Position numbers and translations under genes: made by a program. DNA of 40,239 bases. Origin: an uncultured Granulosicoccaceae bacterium (lineage in GTDB: Bacteria > Pseudomonadota > Gammaproteobacteria > Granulosicoccales > Granulosicoccaceae). Each line of letters starts with the position of its first letter. Within the stretch, counting starts at the first letter, position 1. The notes under the pieces were generated by a model. That model made no database searches, was not told the origin of the DNA, and was given only the letters and a program-made list of their open reading frames with translations. This document shows positions 30,867 to 39,323 of this stretch, in pieces. The stretch is taken from contig CALKXD010000119.1 in the NCBI GenBank assembly GCA_938003855.1, forward strand, positions 1 to 40,239, read 5' to 3'.

Positions 30867-32201
30867 CTAGTAACGGGTCATGTCGGGGCGACCGACGGTG
30901 TGCTGGGAACCAGCCAATGGCACCTGCGCCAGCGCCGAGGCTTCCATGGTCAGTGCAGCCAGATCTTCAGGCTCCAGAGAGTGCATGTAAGTCTTGCCGC
31001 AAGCACGTGCCAGCAACTGTGCTTCGATAGTCAGCGTGTGCAGAAAGTTGTAGACACGCTCAGCGGCTGCATCGGGGTCGAGGCGAGCGCGCAGCAATGG
31101 ATCCTGAGTTGCAACACCCACCGGGCAACGACCAGTGTGACAGTGATAACAATGACCGGCTTCGACGCCCATTTCGTTCGGGAAATCCGCTTCCGGGATA
31201 TCTTTATTACAGTTCAGTGCCATCAGTGACGAATGGCCGATAGCAACGGCGTCAGCGCCCAGAGCGATAGCTTTGGCCAGATCACCACCGTTGCGGATTC
31301 CGCCAGCGTAAACCAGAGAAATTTCACCCGACTTACCAACATCATCCAGTGCTTTTCGCGCCTGACGTATAGCAGCGATACCCGGCACACCGGTTTCTTC
31401 AGTGGCGATGTGGGGACCGGCACCGGTGCCGCCCTCCATGCCGTCGATGTAGATCACGTCGGGGTCGCACTTGGCCGCCATACGGACATCATCGTAAACA
31501 CGTGCGGCACCCAGCTTGAGCTGAATCGGAATTTCCCAGTTGGTCGCTTCACGGACTTCCTGAATTTTCAGGGCGAGATCGTCCGGGCCAAGCCAGTCCG
31601 GGTGACGTGCAGGCGAGCGTTGATCGATACCAGCCGGCAGCGAGCGCATTTCGGCGACCTGATCTGTCACCTTCTGCCCCATCAAATGACCGCCAAGACC
31701 AACCTTACAGCCCTGGCCGATAAAAAACTCGCAAGCGTCTGCAAGTCGCAGGTGATGCGGGTTAAAACCGTATCGCGATTGAATGCACTGGTAGAACCAT
31801 TTTTCTGAAAAGCGTCGCTCGTCAGGGATCATGCCCCCTTCACCGGAGCAGGTAGCGGTCCCGGCCATGGTAGCACCACGTGCCAGCGCTGTTTTTGCTT
31901 CGAAGCTCAACGCACCAAAGCTCATGCCGGTGATATAGACCGGGATGTCAAGCTCAAGCGGACGCTTCGCACGCGGCCCCAGGATGGTTTTTGTTTCACA
32001 CTTCTCACGATACCCTTCAATGACAAATCGCGTCAGGGTGCCGGGCAGGAAGGTCAGATCGTCCCATGAAGGGATTTTCTTAAACAGCGAGAAACCGCGC
32101 ATACGATAGCGGCCAAGCTCTGCCTTGATATGTATGTCGTCGATCACGTGCGGCGGAAACATGAAGCTCTGACCGATGACGTCTTTGTTTCTGTTACTCA
32201 T
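30867..32201 (-). CDS. mgsC: N-methylglutamate synthase subunit C (glutamate synthase FMN domain)
   Basis: 444 residues homologous to the FMN and iron-sulfur central domain of glutamate synthase. It has GMSFGALSFEAK, the GLGGHLMGQKV loop, IQLKLGAARVYDDVRMAAKCDPDVIYIDG with the GGTGAGPH flavin/2-oxo-acid region, YAGGIRNGGDLAKAIALGADAVAIG, and a Cys cluster CYHCHTGRCPVGVATQ for a 3Fe-4S-type centre. With MgsA and MgsB it forms methylamine-glutamate N-methyltransferase (N-methylglutamate synthase), making N-methylglutamate from glutamate and methylamine or gamma-glutamylmethylamide. AGAGGA precedes the start. It is preceded by mgsB (27-nt gap). Confidence 0.9.
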   Translation of the reverse strand: MSNRNKDVIGQSFMFPPHVIDDIHIKAELGRYRMRGFSLFKKIPSWDDLTFLPGTLTRFVIEGYREKCETKTILGPRAKRPLELDIPVYITGMSFGALSFEAKTALARGATMAGTATCSGEGGMIPDERRFSEKWFYQCIQSRYGFNPHHLRLADACEFFIGQGCKVGLGGHLMGQKVTDQVAEMRSLPAGIDQRSPARHPDWLGPDDLALKIQEVREATNWEIPIQLKLGAARVYDDVRMAAKCDPDVIYIDGMEGGTGAGPHIATEETGVPGIAAIRQARKALDDVGKSGEISLVYAGGIRNGGDLAKAIALGADAVAIGHSSLMALNCNKDIPEADFPNEMGVEAGHCYHCHTGRCPVGVATQDPLLRARLDPDAAAERVYNFLHTLTIEAQLLARACGKTYMHSLEPEDLAALTMEASALAQVPLAGSQHTVGRPDMTRY

Positions 32202-32228
32202 AGATTTATTCCTCTGCTGGTCCGGTTA

Positions 32229-33074
32229 TCAAAGCACCAGCTTCTTTTCAGATGGCTCGAGATTGTCGTAATTCCACAGCTGCTTACCTGCAACAATCTT
32301 GGTCAGATTCTTCACCCCGTTCGGCGCTTTCATGCCGTACAGCGCAAGCTTTGTCTCAAGCCACTTTTCTTCTGTTTCGGTCATCTCGCCTTCGACGGCG
32401 TCAACCCCGAGGTCTTCGATTTTTCCACCAACGAAAATGGTACCGTCGTACATGGAATCACCGAGGTTCTTGCCTGCGTCACCCAGTATGATTATCCGGC
32501 CACGCTGCATCATGAAGCCGGTGAAAGCACCAGCACGTCCACCGACGATGATGGTGCCGCCTTTTTGGTCAATACCGGTACGCGAGCCTACATCGCCCTT
32601 GCAGACGAGGTCGCCGCCGCGCAACGCGGCACCAAAAGTAGACCCGGCGTTTTTTTCGACCACAATGGTACCCGCCATCATGTTCTCGGCACACGACCAC
32701 CCTACCCGACCGGTAATGCGGATGTTGGGTCCGTCAGCCAGACCGCAACCGAAGTAACCGAGACTGCCATCAAACGTCAGGTTGAGGCGATTAAGAATAC
32801 CCACACCCAGAGAGTGCTTTGCGCCTGGATTACGGATCGTGATTGTTCCATAGCCTTCCTGCATGAGTTCGCGCAGCTTCAGGTTTACATCACGGATTTC
32901 CATCGGTCCCGCATCAAACTCAGTCTCTTTATTAAAGTCGACTGCTATGCCATCGGGGTAGGTGAAGTTCTCTTCAGCCGATGGTGAAAAAAATACCTGC
33001 TGAGTTCGACCTGCCAATTGCTCGGTATGCATACCGAGCTTATGCGACTCATGCTCCTGGTTTAACTCTGCCAT
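32229..33074 (-). CDS. mgsB: N-methylglutamate synthase subunit B (GXGXG domain)
   Basis: 281 residues; the C-terminal two-thirds form the beta-helical GXGXG domain of the glutamate synthase family (GGTIVVGGRAGAFTGFMMQRGRIIILGDAGKNLG, GTIFVGGKIEDLG). In the large enzyme this helix is structural and connects the glutaminase and FMN domains; here it is a separate subunit, as in the MgsABC enzyme. The start ATG (33072-33074) has GGAGG upstream. It overlaps the 3' end of mgsA by 13 nt, implying translational coupling. Confidence 0.9.
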   Translation of the reverse strand: MAELNQEHESHKLGMHTEQLAGRTQQVFFSPSAEENFTYPDGIAVDFNKETEFDAGPMEIRDVNLKLRELMQEGYGTITIRNPGAKHSLGVGILNRLNLTFDGSLGYFGCGLADGPNIRITGRVGWSCAENMMAGTIVVEKNAGSTFGAALRGGDLVCKGDVGSRTGIDQKGGTIIVGGRAGAFTGFMMQRGRIIILGDAGKNLGDSMYDGTIFVGGKIEDLGVDAVEGEMTETEEKWLETKLALYGMKAPNGVKNLTKIVAGKQLWNYDNLEPSEKKLVL

Positions 33075-33997
33075 ACCCGAACCTCCCCCTCGTAAGGATC
33101 AAACGTGTCTATTTCATTTGGAAAAATACTGCGAATAGCGACTTCCTCAGATGCCAGTGCGATCAGATCATCACTTTCGTACAACACCATCGGCTTTGCC
33201 GCCATGACATCTTTTGCCATACCGAGCGAATCAGCGGTAGCAACCAGGTAGGTGAACACACCGTCGAGTTCATCAACCGACCGACTCATCGCCGTGTGGA
33301 GATCGTCACCCTGGTCAATCCGGTGAGCAATATAGACGGCGATCAGCTCGGAGTCGCAATCGGACATAAAGCGGTGACCACGGCGCTCCAGGCCGCGACG
33401 ATTAGTCCAGTAGTTGGTTAACTGACCATTGTGTACCACCGATACGTCATTAAAGGGATACGCCCAATAAGGATGTGCCGAGCGAATATCGACGTCAGAC
33501 TCAGTCGCCATTCTGGTGTGACCAATAGCGTGTGTGCCGGCGAACCCACCCAGCTTGTATTGCTCAGAGACGACAGTGGCATCACCCAGGTCTTTGATAA
33601 GTTCCAGAGCATGGCCCACAGACAGGATTTCTACCCCTTCTATATCTTCAACAAAATCAATTACACGCTTTAGGTCACCGTCGAAACCAAACGTATAGCG
33701 ATGTGCGTACTCGGTTACCTGTTCTTCGTTCTTGATGGTCACACCCAGTTCTTTCAGGCGCTCATCGACGGTATTTTTACGATCAACAATAGTGGCATGA
33801 ATATCAAAGCCGGTGGCAAGGTCTTCCTGCTCGGCAACTTTGAATCGCATGACATGATCGCTAGTGGCTTTGTCTCCGTACAGAGCGAAGCCCGTTGAGT
33901 CTGGGCCACGGTGCTTCAACGCTTGCAACATCGATGTCATTTGAGACCCGATATCTGCGCTGCTCCCGCGGTGTATTAATCCGGCGATGCCACACAT
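33062..33997 (-). CDS. mgsA: N-methylglutamate synthase subunit A (class II glutamine amidotransferase)
   Basis: 311 residues beginning MCGIAGL, so that removal of Met exposes the N-terminal nucleophile Cys2 typical of class II (Ntn) glutamine amidotransferases. Other conserved stretches are HTRMATESD, VHNGQLTNYW and GHRFMSDCDSEL. It supplies the hydrolase/transferase half of N-methylglutamate synthase, releasing methylamine from gamma-glutamylmethylamide instead of ammonia from glutamine. A strong TGGAGG lies seven bases before the ATG. It follows gmaS after a 104-nt spacer with a stable hairpin. Confidence 0.9.
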   Translation of the reverse strand: MCGIAGLIHRGSSADIGSQMTSMLQALKHRGPDSTGFALYGDKATSDHVMRFKVAEQEDLATGFDIHATIVDRKNTVDERLKELGVTIKNEEQVTEYAHRYTFGFDGDLKRVIDFVEDIEGVEILSVGHALELIKDLGDATVVSEQYKLGGFAGTHAIGHTRMATESDVDIRSAHPYWAYPFNDVSVVHNGQLTNYWTNRRGLERRGHRFMSDCDSELIAVYIAHRIDQGDDLHTAMSRSVDELDGVFTYLVATADSLGMAKDVMAAKPMVLYESDDLIALASEEVAIRSIFPNEIDTFDPYEGEVRVWQS

Positions 33998-34037
33998 GGC
34001 ATACCTCCATTTTCAATTGCAAAAAAAACTGATGAAT

Positions 34038-34063
34038 GCGGATACCACGCCTGTGGTATCCGC
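34038..34063 (-). promoter_or_regulatory. Stable intergenic hairpin between gmaS and mgsA
   Basis: GCGGATACCAC-4 nt-GTGGTATCCGC, a perfect 11-bp stem on the minus strand, followed after nine bases by eight T. The gap before the T-run makes it a poor terminator, but it could cause partial termination or protect upstream gmaS mRNA, setting different levels of GmaS and MgsABC. Confidence 0.5.
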
Positions 34064-34101
34064 GTCGACGCACTTAACTGTGCCGGAATCTACCCGGGCC
34101 T

Positions 34102-35577
34102 CTAGGGCAGGCAATCCATGTAGGTATCTACGTCCCAATCGGTAACCGTAGACATAAAGTTCTCCCACTCGTCTGTCTTGTACTCGGAGAAAACTTTGTA
34201 CATTTCGTCAGGCATGGACGCGCGTATGACATCGTCATCGCGCAGCGCGACTAGTGCTTCGCCAAGGGACATTGGCAGCTTCTTGACTTCCTTGCCTGCA
34301 TCCATTGCCTCGTAGATATTACGTTCCTCCGGCTCACCGGGATCAACCTTATTGACGATACCGTCTTCAAAGGCAGCAATAATCGCAGAGCCCATCAGGT
34401 ACGGATTCACCATGGAATCCACTGAGCGGAATTCGAAACGACCCGGTGCCGATACGCGCATACCGGTGGTACGGTTCTGGTAACCCCAGTCAGCGAACAC
34501 AGGAGCCCAGAAACCAGTATCCCAAAGACGTCTGTAGGAATTAACAGTCGAACAACCAATCGCTGTCATCGCATTGATGTGCTTCATGGTGCCGCCAATG
34601 GCGTGCAGACCGATCTGCCCTGGCTTCTGCTGCTCTTTACCATCCGGCATAAACGTATTGGTACCACCTTCGCGGTAGGTAAATACACCCGGCATTCCGG
34701 GTAGCTCGGATTCATCGTTATAGATAATAGGGTTAACGACCTCGTCACCGCCTGTCCACAAAGACGTATTGTGGTGACAACCGGAAGCAGACACGCCCAT
34801 AAACGGCTTGGTCATGAAACAGGCGATCAAGTTAAATTCACGTGCGACCTGCGCACAGATCTGCCGATAGGTGGACAGCCGATCAGCATTGCGCAATACA
34901 TCATCGAACTGCCAGTTCATTTCGAGCTGTCCCGGAGCATCCTCGTGATCCCCCTGAATCATGTCGAGACCCATGGCCTGTGAATACTCAAGCACCTTCA
35001 TGAACACCGGACGCAGTGATTCGAACTGGTCAATGTGGTAACAGTAGGGGTTGGAGAAACCACCATTGGGTTTGCCGTCTTCACCCTTCTTAAGCCACAT
35101 CATTTCCGGCTCAGTACCACAGCGCATATCCATGCCATGGGTCTTGCGGAACTGCTCATGCTGAAACTTCAGGTTTCCGCGACAATCGGAAGTGAGATGA
35201 CCACCGGGGTTAACCTTCTCTTCTCTATTGCGGAAACAGACACAATAGACCCGCGCGACTTTTTTATCCCAGGGCAACTGAACAAACGTGTCAGGATCAG
35301 GGATACCGACCATTTCCGAGGACTCGGGACCATAACCGATGTACTCACCCGCACGATTGGTAAACAGATTAGCTGTCGCACCATAGACCAGCTGAAATCC
35401 TTTCTCGGCAGTGCGCTCCCAGTGATTGGCAGGAATGCCCTTACCGACGATTCGACCGGTCACAGAAATAAACTGGTAATAAATGTAGGTTATTCCCAGC
35501 TCATTAATCTTTTTGCGAACATCCTTGATCATTTTGTCGCGGCCAGCCGCATTGACGTATTGTTCGAGTTCTGTCAT
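34102..35577 (-). CDS. gmaS: Gamma-glutamylmethylamide synthetase (GmaS), glutamine synthetase family
   Basis: 491 residues of the glutamine synthetase fold: an N-terminal beta-grasp region (ITYIYYQFISVTGRIVGKG), catalytic Glu in GTEPEMMWL, QGDHEDAPGQLEMNW (metal and substrate Glu), MTKPFMGVSASGCHHNTSLW (His of the glutamate site) and the SAPGRFEFRSVDSM segment (Arg contacts to ATP phosphates). By context (next to mgsABC) it is glutamate-methylamine ligase rather than ordinary glutamine synthetase: glutamate + methylamine + ATP to gamma-glutamylmethylamide. The substrate choice is inferred from neighbours, not from residues. ATG 35577 is chosen because GGGGGA lies upstream; a codon six residues earlier lacks this. 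It heads the operon and is divergent from the GntR gene. Confidence 0.88.
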   Translation of the reverse strand: MTELEQYVNAAGRDKMIKDVRKKINELGITYIYYQFISVTGRIVGKGIPANHWERTAEKGFQLVYGATANLFTNRAGEYIGYGPESSEMVGIPDPDTFVQLPWDKKVARVYCVCFRNREEKVNPGGHLTSDCRGNLKFQHEQFRKTHGMDMRCGTEPEMMWLKKGEDGKPNGGFSNPYCYHIDQFESLRPVFMKVLEYSQAMGLDMIQGDHEDAPGQLEMNWQFDDVLRNADRLSTYRQICAQVAREFNLIACFMTKPFMGVSASGCHHNTSLWTGGDEVVNPIIYNDESELPGMPGVFTYREGGTNTFMPDGKEQQKPGQIGLHAIGGTMKHINAMTAIGCSTVNSYRRLWDTGFWAPVFADWGYQNRTTGMRVSAPGRFEFRSVDSMVNPYLMGSAIIAAFEDGIVNKVDPGEPEERNIYEAMDAGKEVKKLPMSLGEALVALRDDDVIRASMPDEMYKVFSEYKTDEWENFMSTVTDWDVDTYMDCLP

Positions 35578-36011
35578 CTGGTTCCCCCAATTCATTTATG
35601 TAGTCGCAACCGCTGGCCAATTTGCGCTAAGACAGACGCATCATCAACAGGACCGGCGATCAGTGTCGGAAAGAGCTGGCGCATATACGGGCCGGTCAAA
35701 CCCGACCAACCAATTATGTACCGTTTCCAACCAATACTATAACTCTGAACGCTCTATAGATTCCAGTTTTACTACAAATTTCCCGCACACTGTAATACCA
35801 CATTTGCCTAAAACCCCGTAATAGTTGATAAACTGCGGCAAAACGTTTAGATTGACGTTAAATCCATAGCGGACCAAACCCCAACCAATAGCAACCCAAT
35901 TCTGGTCCAATTGATCTGCTATCAATGCAATCCAGCTTTTGCCAACGGCTAATGCGCGATGCCTGCGGGAGGAAACAACAGCCTGATGAATCCGGACGCT
36001 GCACTCTATCA
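35578..36011. promoter_or_regulatory. Divergent control region between gmaS and the GntR gene
   Basis: 434 nt with no supported gene. CAACCAAT occurs three times: at 35707-35714 and 35728-35735, exactly 21 bp apart (two helix turns), and at 35882-35889, followed by a close variant CAACCCAAT at 35892-35900. GGACCA (35871-35876) and TGGTCC (35903-35908) flank the third copy as an inverted pair. These are plausible binding sites for the adjacent GntR/FCD protein. I see no unambiguous sigma70 or sigma54 promoter. Confidence 0.45.
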
Positions 36012-36707
36012 ATGACTGAATCCGCGACCATCTATACTGGCGACGCAGGCACACTCTCGGCTGAGTTGCGTCGCAAAATACTGGCTGGCGAGTATCGCCA
36101 CGATGAACGCTTACCGGCAGAACGCTCACTGGCCCAGCAATTCGGCTGCTCGCGCGGCACGGTGCGCTCGGCGATGGAAAAACTCGAAGAGCTCAAACTG
36201 ATCGAACGCCGTGTCGGCAGCGGCACATTTGTCAACCACCACGCCACCGCTGACGAGACAGAAATCGCCAACATCACCAGTCCGCTGGAATTGATTGACG
36301 TCAGAATGGGGATGGAACCACAGATTGCGCGACTGGCGGTTATCAATGCCACCGCACTCAACCTTGGAAAACTGGAAAGCGCTCTGCTGGAGCTTGAAAA
36401 ACTCTCCTCTGACGGCACGCCCGAATCCTTTACCGTGGCAGACCAGTCTTTTCATCTGGCGCTGGCTGAATGCACGGGCAATGCGCTGATGATCTGGCTG
36501 TGTCAGCATATCCATGACGTGCGCTCTCACCGCCAGTGGAGCTCCATGAAGGATAAAATCCTGCAGCCCACCCAGATCGACATCTATAACAAACAGCACC
36601 GACAGATGTATGAAGCCATCGTCAGTCGCGATATCGATACCGCTGAAAGCGTCACCATCGAGCATCTCGATACCGCTCGCAATGATCTAATTGGAGCATC
36701 GCGTTGA
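36012..36707 (+). CDS. GntR-family regulator, FadR/FCD type
   Basis: 231 residues: an N-terminal winged helix (about 12-76, with LPAERSLAQQFGCSRGTVRSAMEKLEELKLIERRVGSGTFV) and a C-terminal all-helical FCD ligand domain (about 88-225, with the metal-binding pattern DQSFHLALAECTGN and later His in HIHDVRSH and KQHRQMYEAI). FCD regulators usually respond to carboxylate or amino-acid-like ligands bound at a metal site. ATG 36012 begins directly at the domain; an upstream extension to 35925 is not family-like, though no strong ribosome site is seen. It overlaps the next gene by TTGA and is divergent from gmaS, so it probably controls both directions. Confidence 0.88.
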   Translation: MTESATIYTGDAGTLSAELRRKILAGEYRHDERLPAERSLAQQFGCSRGTVRSAMEKLEELKLIERRVGSGTFVNHHATADETEIANITSPLELIDVRMGMEPQIARLAVINATALNLGKLESALLELEKLSSDGTPESFTVADQSFHLALAECTGNALMIWLCQHIHDVRSHRQWSSMKDKILQPTQIDIYNKQHRQMYEAIVSRDIDTAESVTIEHLDTARNDLIGASR

Positions 36708-39106
36708 ATATACTCAGCCCAGCCTACCGGGAACCTCTTGCGCGTCAATACCTGACTGACGAGCTTAGCGCTGCCGGTACATCGGGGATAATACATCCGG
36801 GAATCAACAGCCTGCCCGTCGGACTGGAGCGCTACCTGCTGCAGGCTGGTGGCATGATCGTCGTCGATTTGAAACCCGGTGACGAGCTGAAAGTAGTCGA
36901 TCCGGAAGGCCTGCAAGCCTGCGAGGTTGCGGTTTTCGACCAGCAAGGCCACTGCCAGCCCGGCGCTTTGCAAAGCGGCTGCCGCGAGCTTCGCGACAAT
37001 GCTATTGCCCGATTGCTGTCAGCGACGACTGAAAACATGCGATCGATCAACCGGTCACTGAAAAAACGTAACATCAGCACCAGCGCTATTACCGCACTTG
37101 CCTTTCTGGAAGGTGAAACCGCCCCTGGTCATAGCAAGGCTGCACTGAGCGATACAGCGTTAAGTTGTATTATTGCCGCACCGGCTGCTGACATGCTGGT
37201 TCACGAACAAATACCGCCATCCGATTTACTGGTCTATATAGCGCGGGCTAACCCCGAGACCAATCCAGAACCGATACTACCCGAACCGCTCGCCGATATG
37301 ACTCTCGACATGCGTATCGAGCGTTGCACCTCCAGGGTCTATACCGTCAAGGCTGGCGACTATATTCAGGTGATAGATGTCGAAGGCCGTGAATGCAGCG
37401 ACTTCCAATGCTTCGATATGGCAAAACTCGACCAGGGCATTGAGCGCTGCCTCGATGCAACAACCACCCGCACCCTGATGGCAAATGCTTATCCGCAACC
37501 GGGCCTGCACGCCAAATTCTACGACCAGGACATGAGCGCTATGGTCGAAGTTATCCGCGATACCTGCGGCAGACACGACACCTTCGGCCTGGCCTGCACG
37601 GCCAAGTACTACGACGATGCCGGCTACCCCGGCCACGTCAACTGCAGCGATAACTTCAATCACGCCCTCGCGGCACACAGTATCGCGCCCCGGCCCGGCT
37701 GGATGGCGATGAATTTTTTCTTCAACACCGGCTACGACGATCACAATCAGCTCTTCTCTGATGAGCCCTGGTCGCGCCCCGGTGACTACGTTCTAATGCG
37801 TGCCCTGAAAGATCTGGTCTGCGTATCGTCGGCCTGCCCTGACGATATCGACCCCGCCAACGGCTGGAACCCGACCGACATACATGTCCGGGTCTATCCC
37901 GCTAAAAATGAATTCTCCACCGCAGTGGCCTACAGAATGACTCCAGACGCTGAACCACAACTCACCAAAGAGACGGCTTTCCACTCACGAACTTCCAAAC
38001 TGACCGGGAATTTTGTCGAATATAACGGCTACTGGCTTGCCAACCGCTTTAACAACCATGGTCCGATTGACGAATACTGGGCTTGCCGTGAAGGCGTGGT
38101 CGTCACCGATTTATCACCGCTCCGCAAATACGAAGTGCTTGGCCCGGACGCGGAAGAACTATTGCAAAGCTGCGTTACCCGCGATGTCCGGCGGCTTTCT
38201 CCGGGACAGGTGGTCTATACCGCTATGTGCTATGAAAATGGCGGAATGATCGATGACGGCACTGTATTTCGCATGTGCGAAACCAACTTCCGCTGGGTCG
38301 GTGGCTCTGACTACAGCGGCATCTGGCTGCGTCAGCAGGCACAAATTCGCAAGCTGAATTGCTGGGTAAAGTCATCAACCGATCAATTGCATAACTTACA
38401 GGTACAAGGACCAAAGAGTCGCGACGTACTAAAGCAGCTGGTCTGGACACGGCCCGATCAGACTCCACTGGAAGATCTGGCCTGGTTTCGTTTTTCAGTA
38501 GCACGACTCGGGCATTCAGAAGGGACACCGATTCTGGTATCACGCACCGGCTATACCGGTGAGCTCGGCTATGAAGTCTGGTGCCACCCGAAAGATGGTG
38601 ACGAGGTATGGGATGTCATTATGGCAGCCGGCAAACCCCACAACATCACCCCGCTCGGCCTCGAAGCGCTGGATATGTTGCGTATCGAAGCCGGACTCAT
38701 CTTTGCCAATTACGAATTCAGTGATGAAACCGACCCCTATGAAGCGGGTATATCATTCACGGTACCTCTGAAAAGCAAAACCGACGACTTTATAGGCCGG
38801 GACGCTCTGGTCAAACGCAAAGAGCACCCACAGAAGAAACTGGTTGGACTGGAAATACACGGCGATGAAATGGCCGCACACGGCGATTGTGTACACGTCG
38901 GGCGGCAGCAGATCGGTGTTGTCACCAGCGGCATGCGCTCGCCTAAGTTGTCTAAAAATATTGCCTTGTGTCGTGTCACCGTAGAGCATGCAGAGCCCGG
39001 CACAGAGGTGGAAGTCGGCAAGCTCGATGGCCACCAGAAACGACTCCCGGCAACTGTCGTCAGCTATCCGTTCTACGACCCGACCAAATCGCGGGTCCGT
39101 ATGTAG
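36704..39106 (+). CDS. Tandem DUF1989 - GcvT fusion protein (putative demethylase/C1 transferase)
   Basis: 800 residues in three parts. Residues about 35-190 resemble a DUF1989 (urea-carboxylase-associated) domain but lack its Cys/His-rich part. Residues about 205-415 are a fuller DUF1989 domain (KAGDYIQVIDVEGRECSDFQCFD; DTCGRHDTFGLACTAKYY; GHVNCSDNFNHA). Residues about 425-800 are a GcvT-type aminomethyltransferase with GGMIDDGTVFRM (513-524, keeping the family Asp), TGYTGELGYEVW and a C-terminal barrel. GcvT-type domains transfer C1 groups to tetrahydrofolate; DUF1989 pairs act in carboxyguanidine deimination (CgdAB). The start is TTG 36704, overlapping the GntR stop, with GGAG eight bases upstream. 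The substrate is likely a methylated amine related to the gmaS/mgs pathway (inference). Confidence 0.85.
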   Translation: MNILSPAYREPLARQYLTDELSAAGTSGIIHPGINSLPVGLERYLLQAGGMIVVDLKPGDELKVVDPEGLQACEVAVFDQQGHCQPGALQSGCRELRDNAIARLLSATTENMRSINRSLKKRNISTSAITALAFLEGETAPGHSKAALSDTALSCIIAAPAADMLVHEQIPPSDLLVYIARANPETNPEPILPEPLADMTLDMRIERCTSRVYTVKAGDYIQVIDVEGRECSDFQCFDMAKLDQGIERCLDATTTRTLMANAYPQPGLHAKFYDQDMSAMVEVIRDTCGRHDTFGLACTAKYYDDAGYPGHVNCSDNFNHALAAHSIAPRPGWMAMNFFFNTGYDDHNQLFSDEPWSRPGDYVLMRALKDLVCVSSACPDDIDPANGWNPTDIHVRVYPAKNEFSTAVAYRMTPDAEPQLTKETAFHSRTSKLTGNFVEYNGYWLANRFNNHGPIDEYWACREGVVVTDLSPLRKYEVLGPDAEELLQSCVTRDVRRLSPGQVVYTAMCYENGGMIDDGTVFRMCETNFRWVGGSDYSGIWLRQQAQIRKLNCWVKSSTDQLHNLQVQGPKSRDVLKQLVWTRPDQTPLEDLAWFRFSVARLGHSEGTPILVSRTGYTGELGYEVWCHPKDGDEVWDVIMAAGKPHNITPLGLEALDMLRIEAGLIFANYEFSDETDPYEAGISFTVPLKSKTDDFIGRDALVKRKEHPQKKLVGLEIHGDEMAAHGDCVHVGRQQIGVVTSGMRSPKLSKNIALCRVTVEHAEPGTEVEVGKLDGHQKRLPATVVSYPFYDPTKSRVRM

Positions 39107-39165
39107 AGTCCAGTGCGCAGGCGGCCTGCACTGCGTGTTCAGGCCTCAGCAAAGCCTCTTTATAA

Positions 39166-39195
39166 AAGCGACACAGCAACATCTGCGTGTCGCTT
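39166..39195 (-). terminator. Candidate terminator for the proW-like gene
   Basis: AAGCGACAC (39166-39174) pairs perfectly with GTGTCGCTT (39187-39195) over 9 bp, with a 12-nt loop. On the minus strand it is followed by TTATAA, a short T-run, about 130 nt after the permease stop. It is weaker than the other terminators and could also serve the plus-strand fusion gene as a processing stem. Confidence 0.4.
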
Positions 39196-39323
39196 GATCC
39201 ACCACCACGACAAGGCTGGCCCACGGCCATAGATATCATAGCGAATACCAGCACACGCACCCGTTTACTGCCGGAGACCAGACGCCCCGGCATTGCCGCT
39301 GACTTAAGCTTTGCAGCTCGCGC

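Noticed and set aside
34102-35577. Calling the ligase an ordinary glutamine synthetase
   Set aside because: The fold alone would allow it, but the operon with mgsABC makes gamma-glutamylmethylamide synthetase the better call. This rests on context.
35606-35625. A sigma54-like sequence upstream of gmaS on the minus strand (TTGGCCAGCGGTTGCG)
   Set aside because: The GG and GC doublets are nine bases apart rather than the strictly required ten. It is not a usable -24/-12 promoter by spacing.
39118-39165. Hairpin-like sequences after the DUF1989-GcvT gene as its terminator
   Set aside because: Stems are short or bulged (CAGG/CCTG with extra bases; AGGC/GCCT) and lack a proper T-run in the gene's direction.
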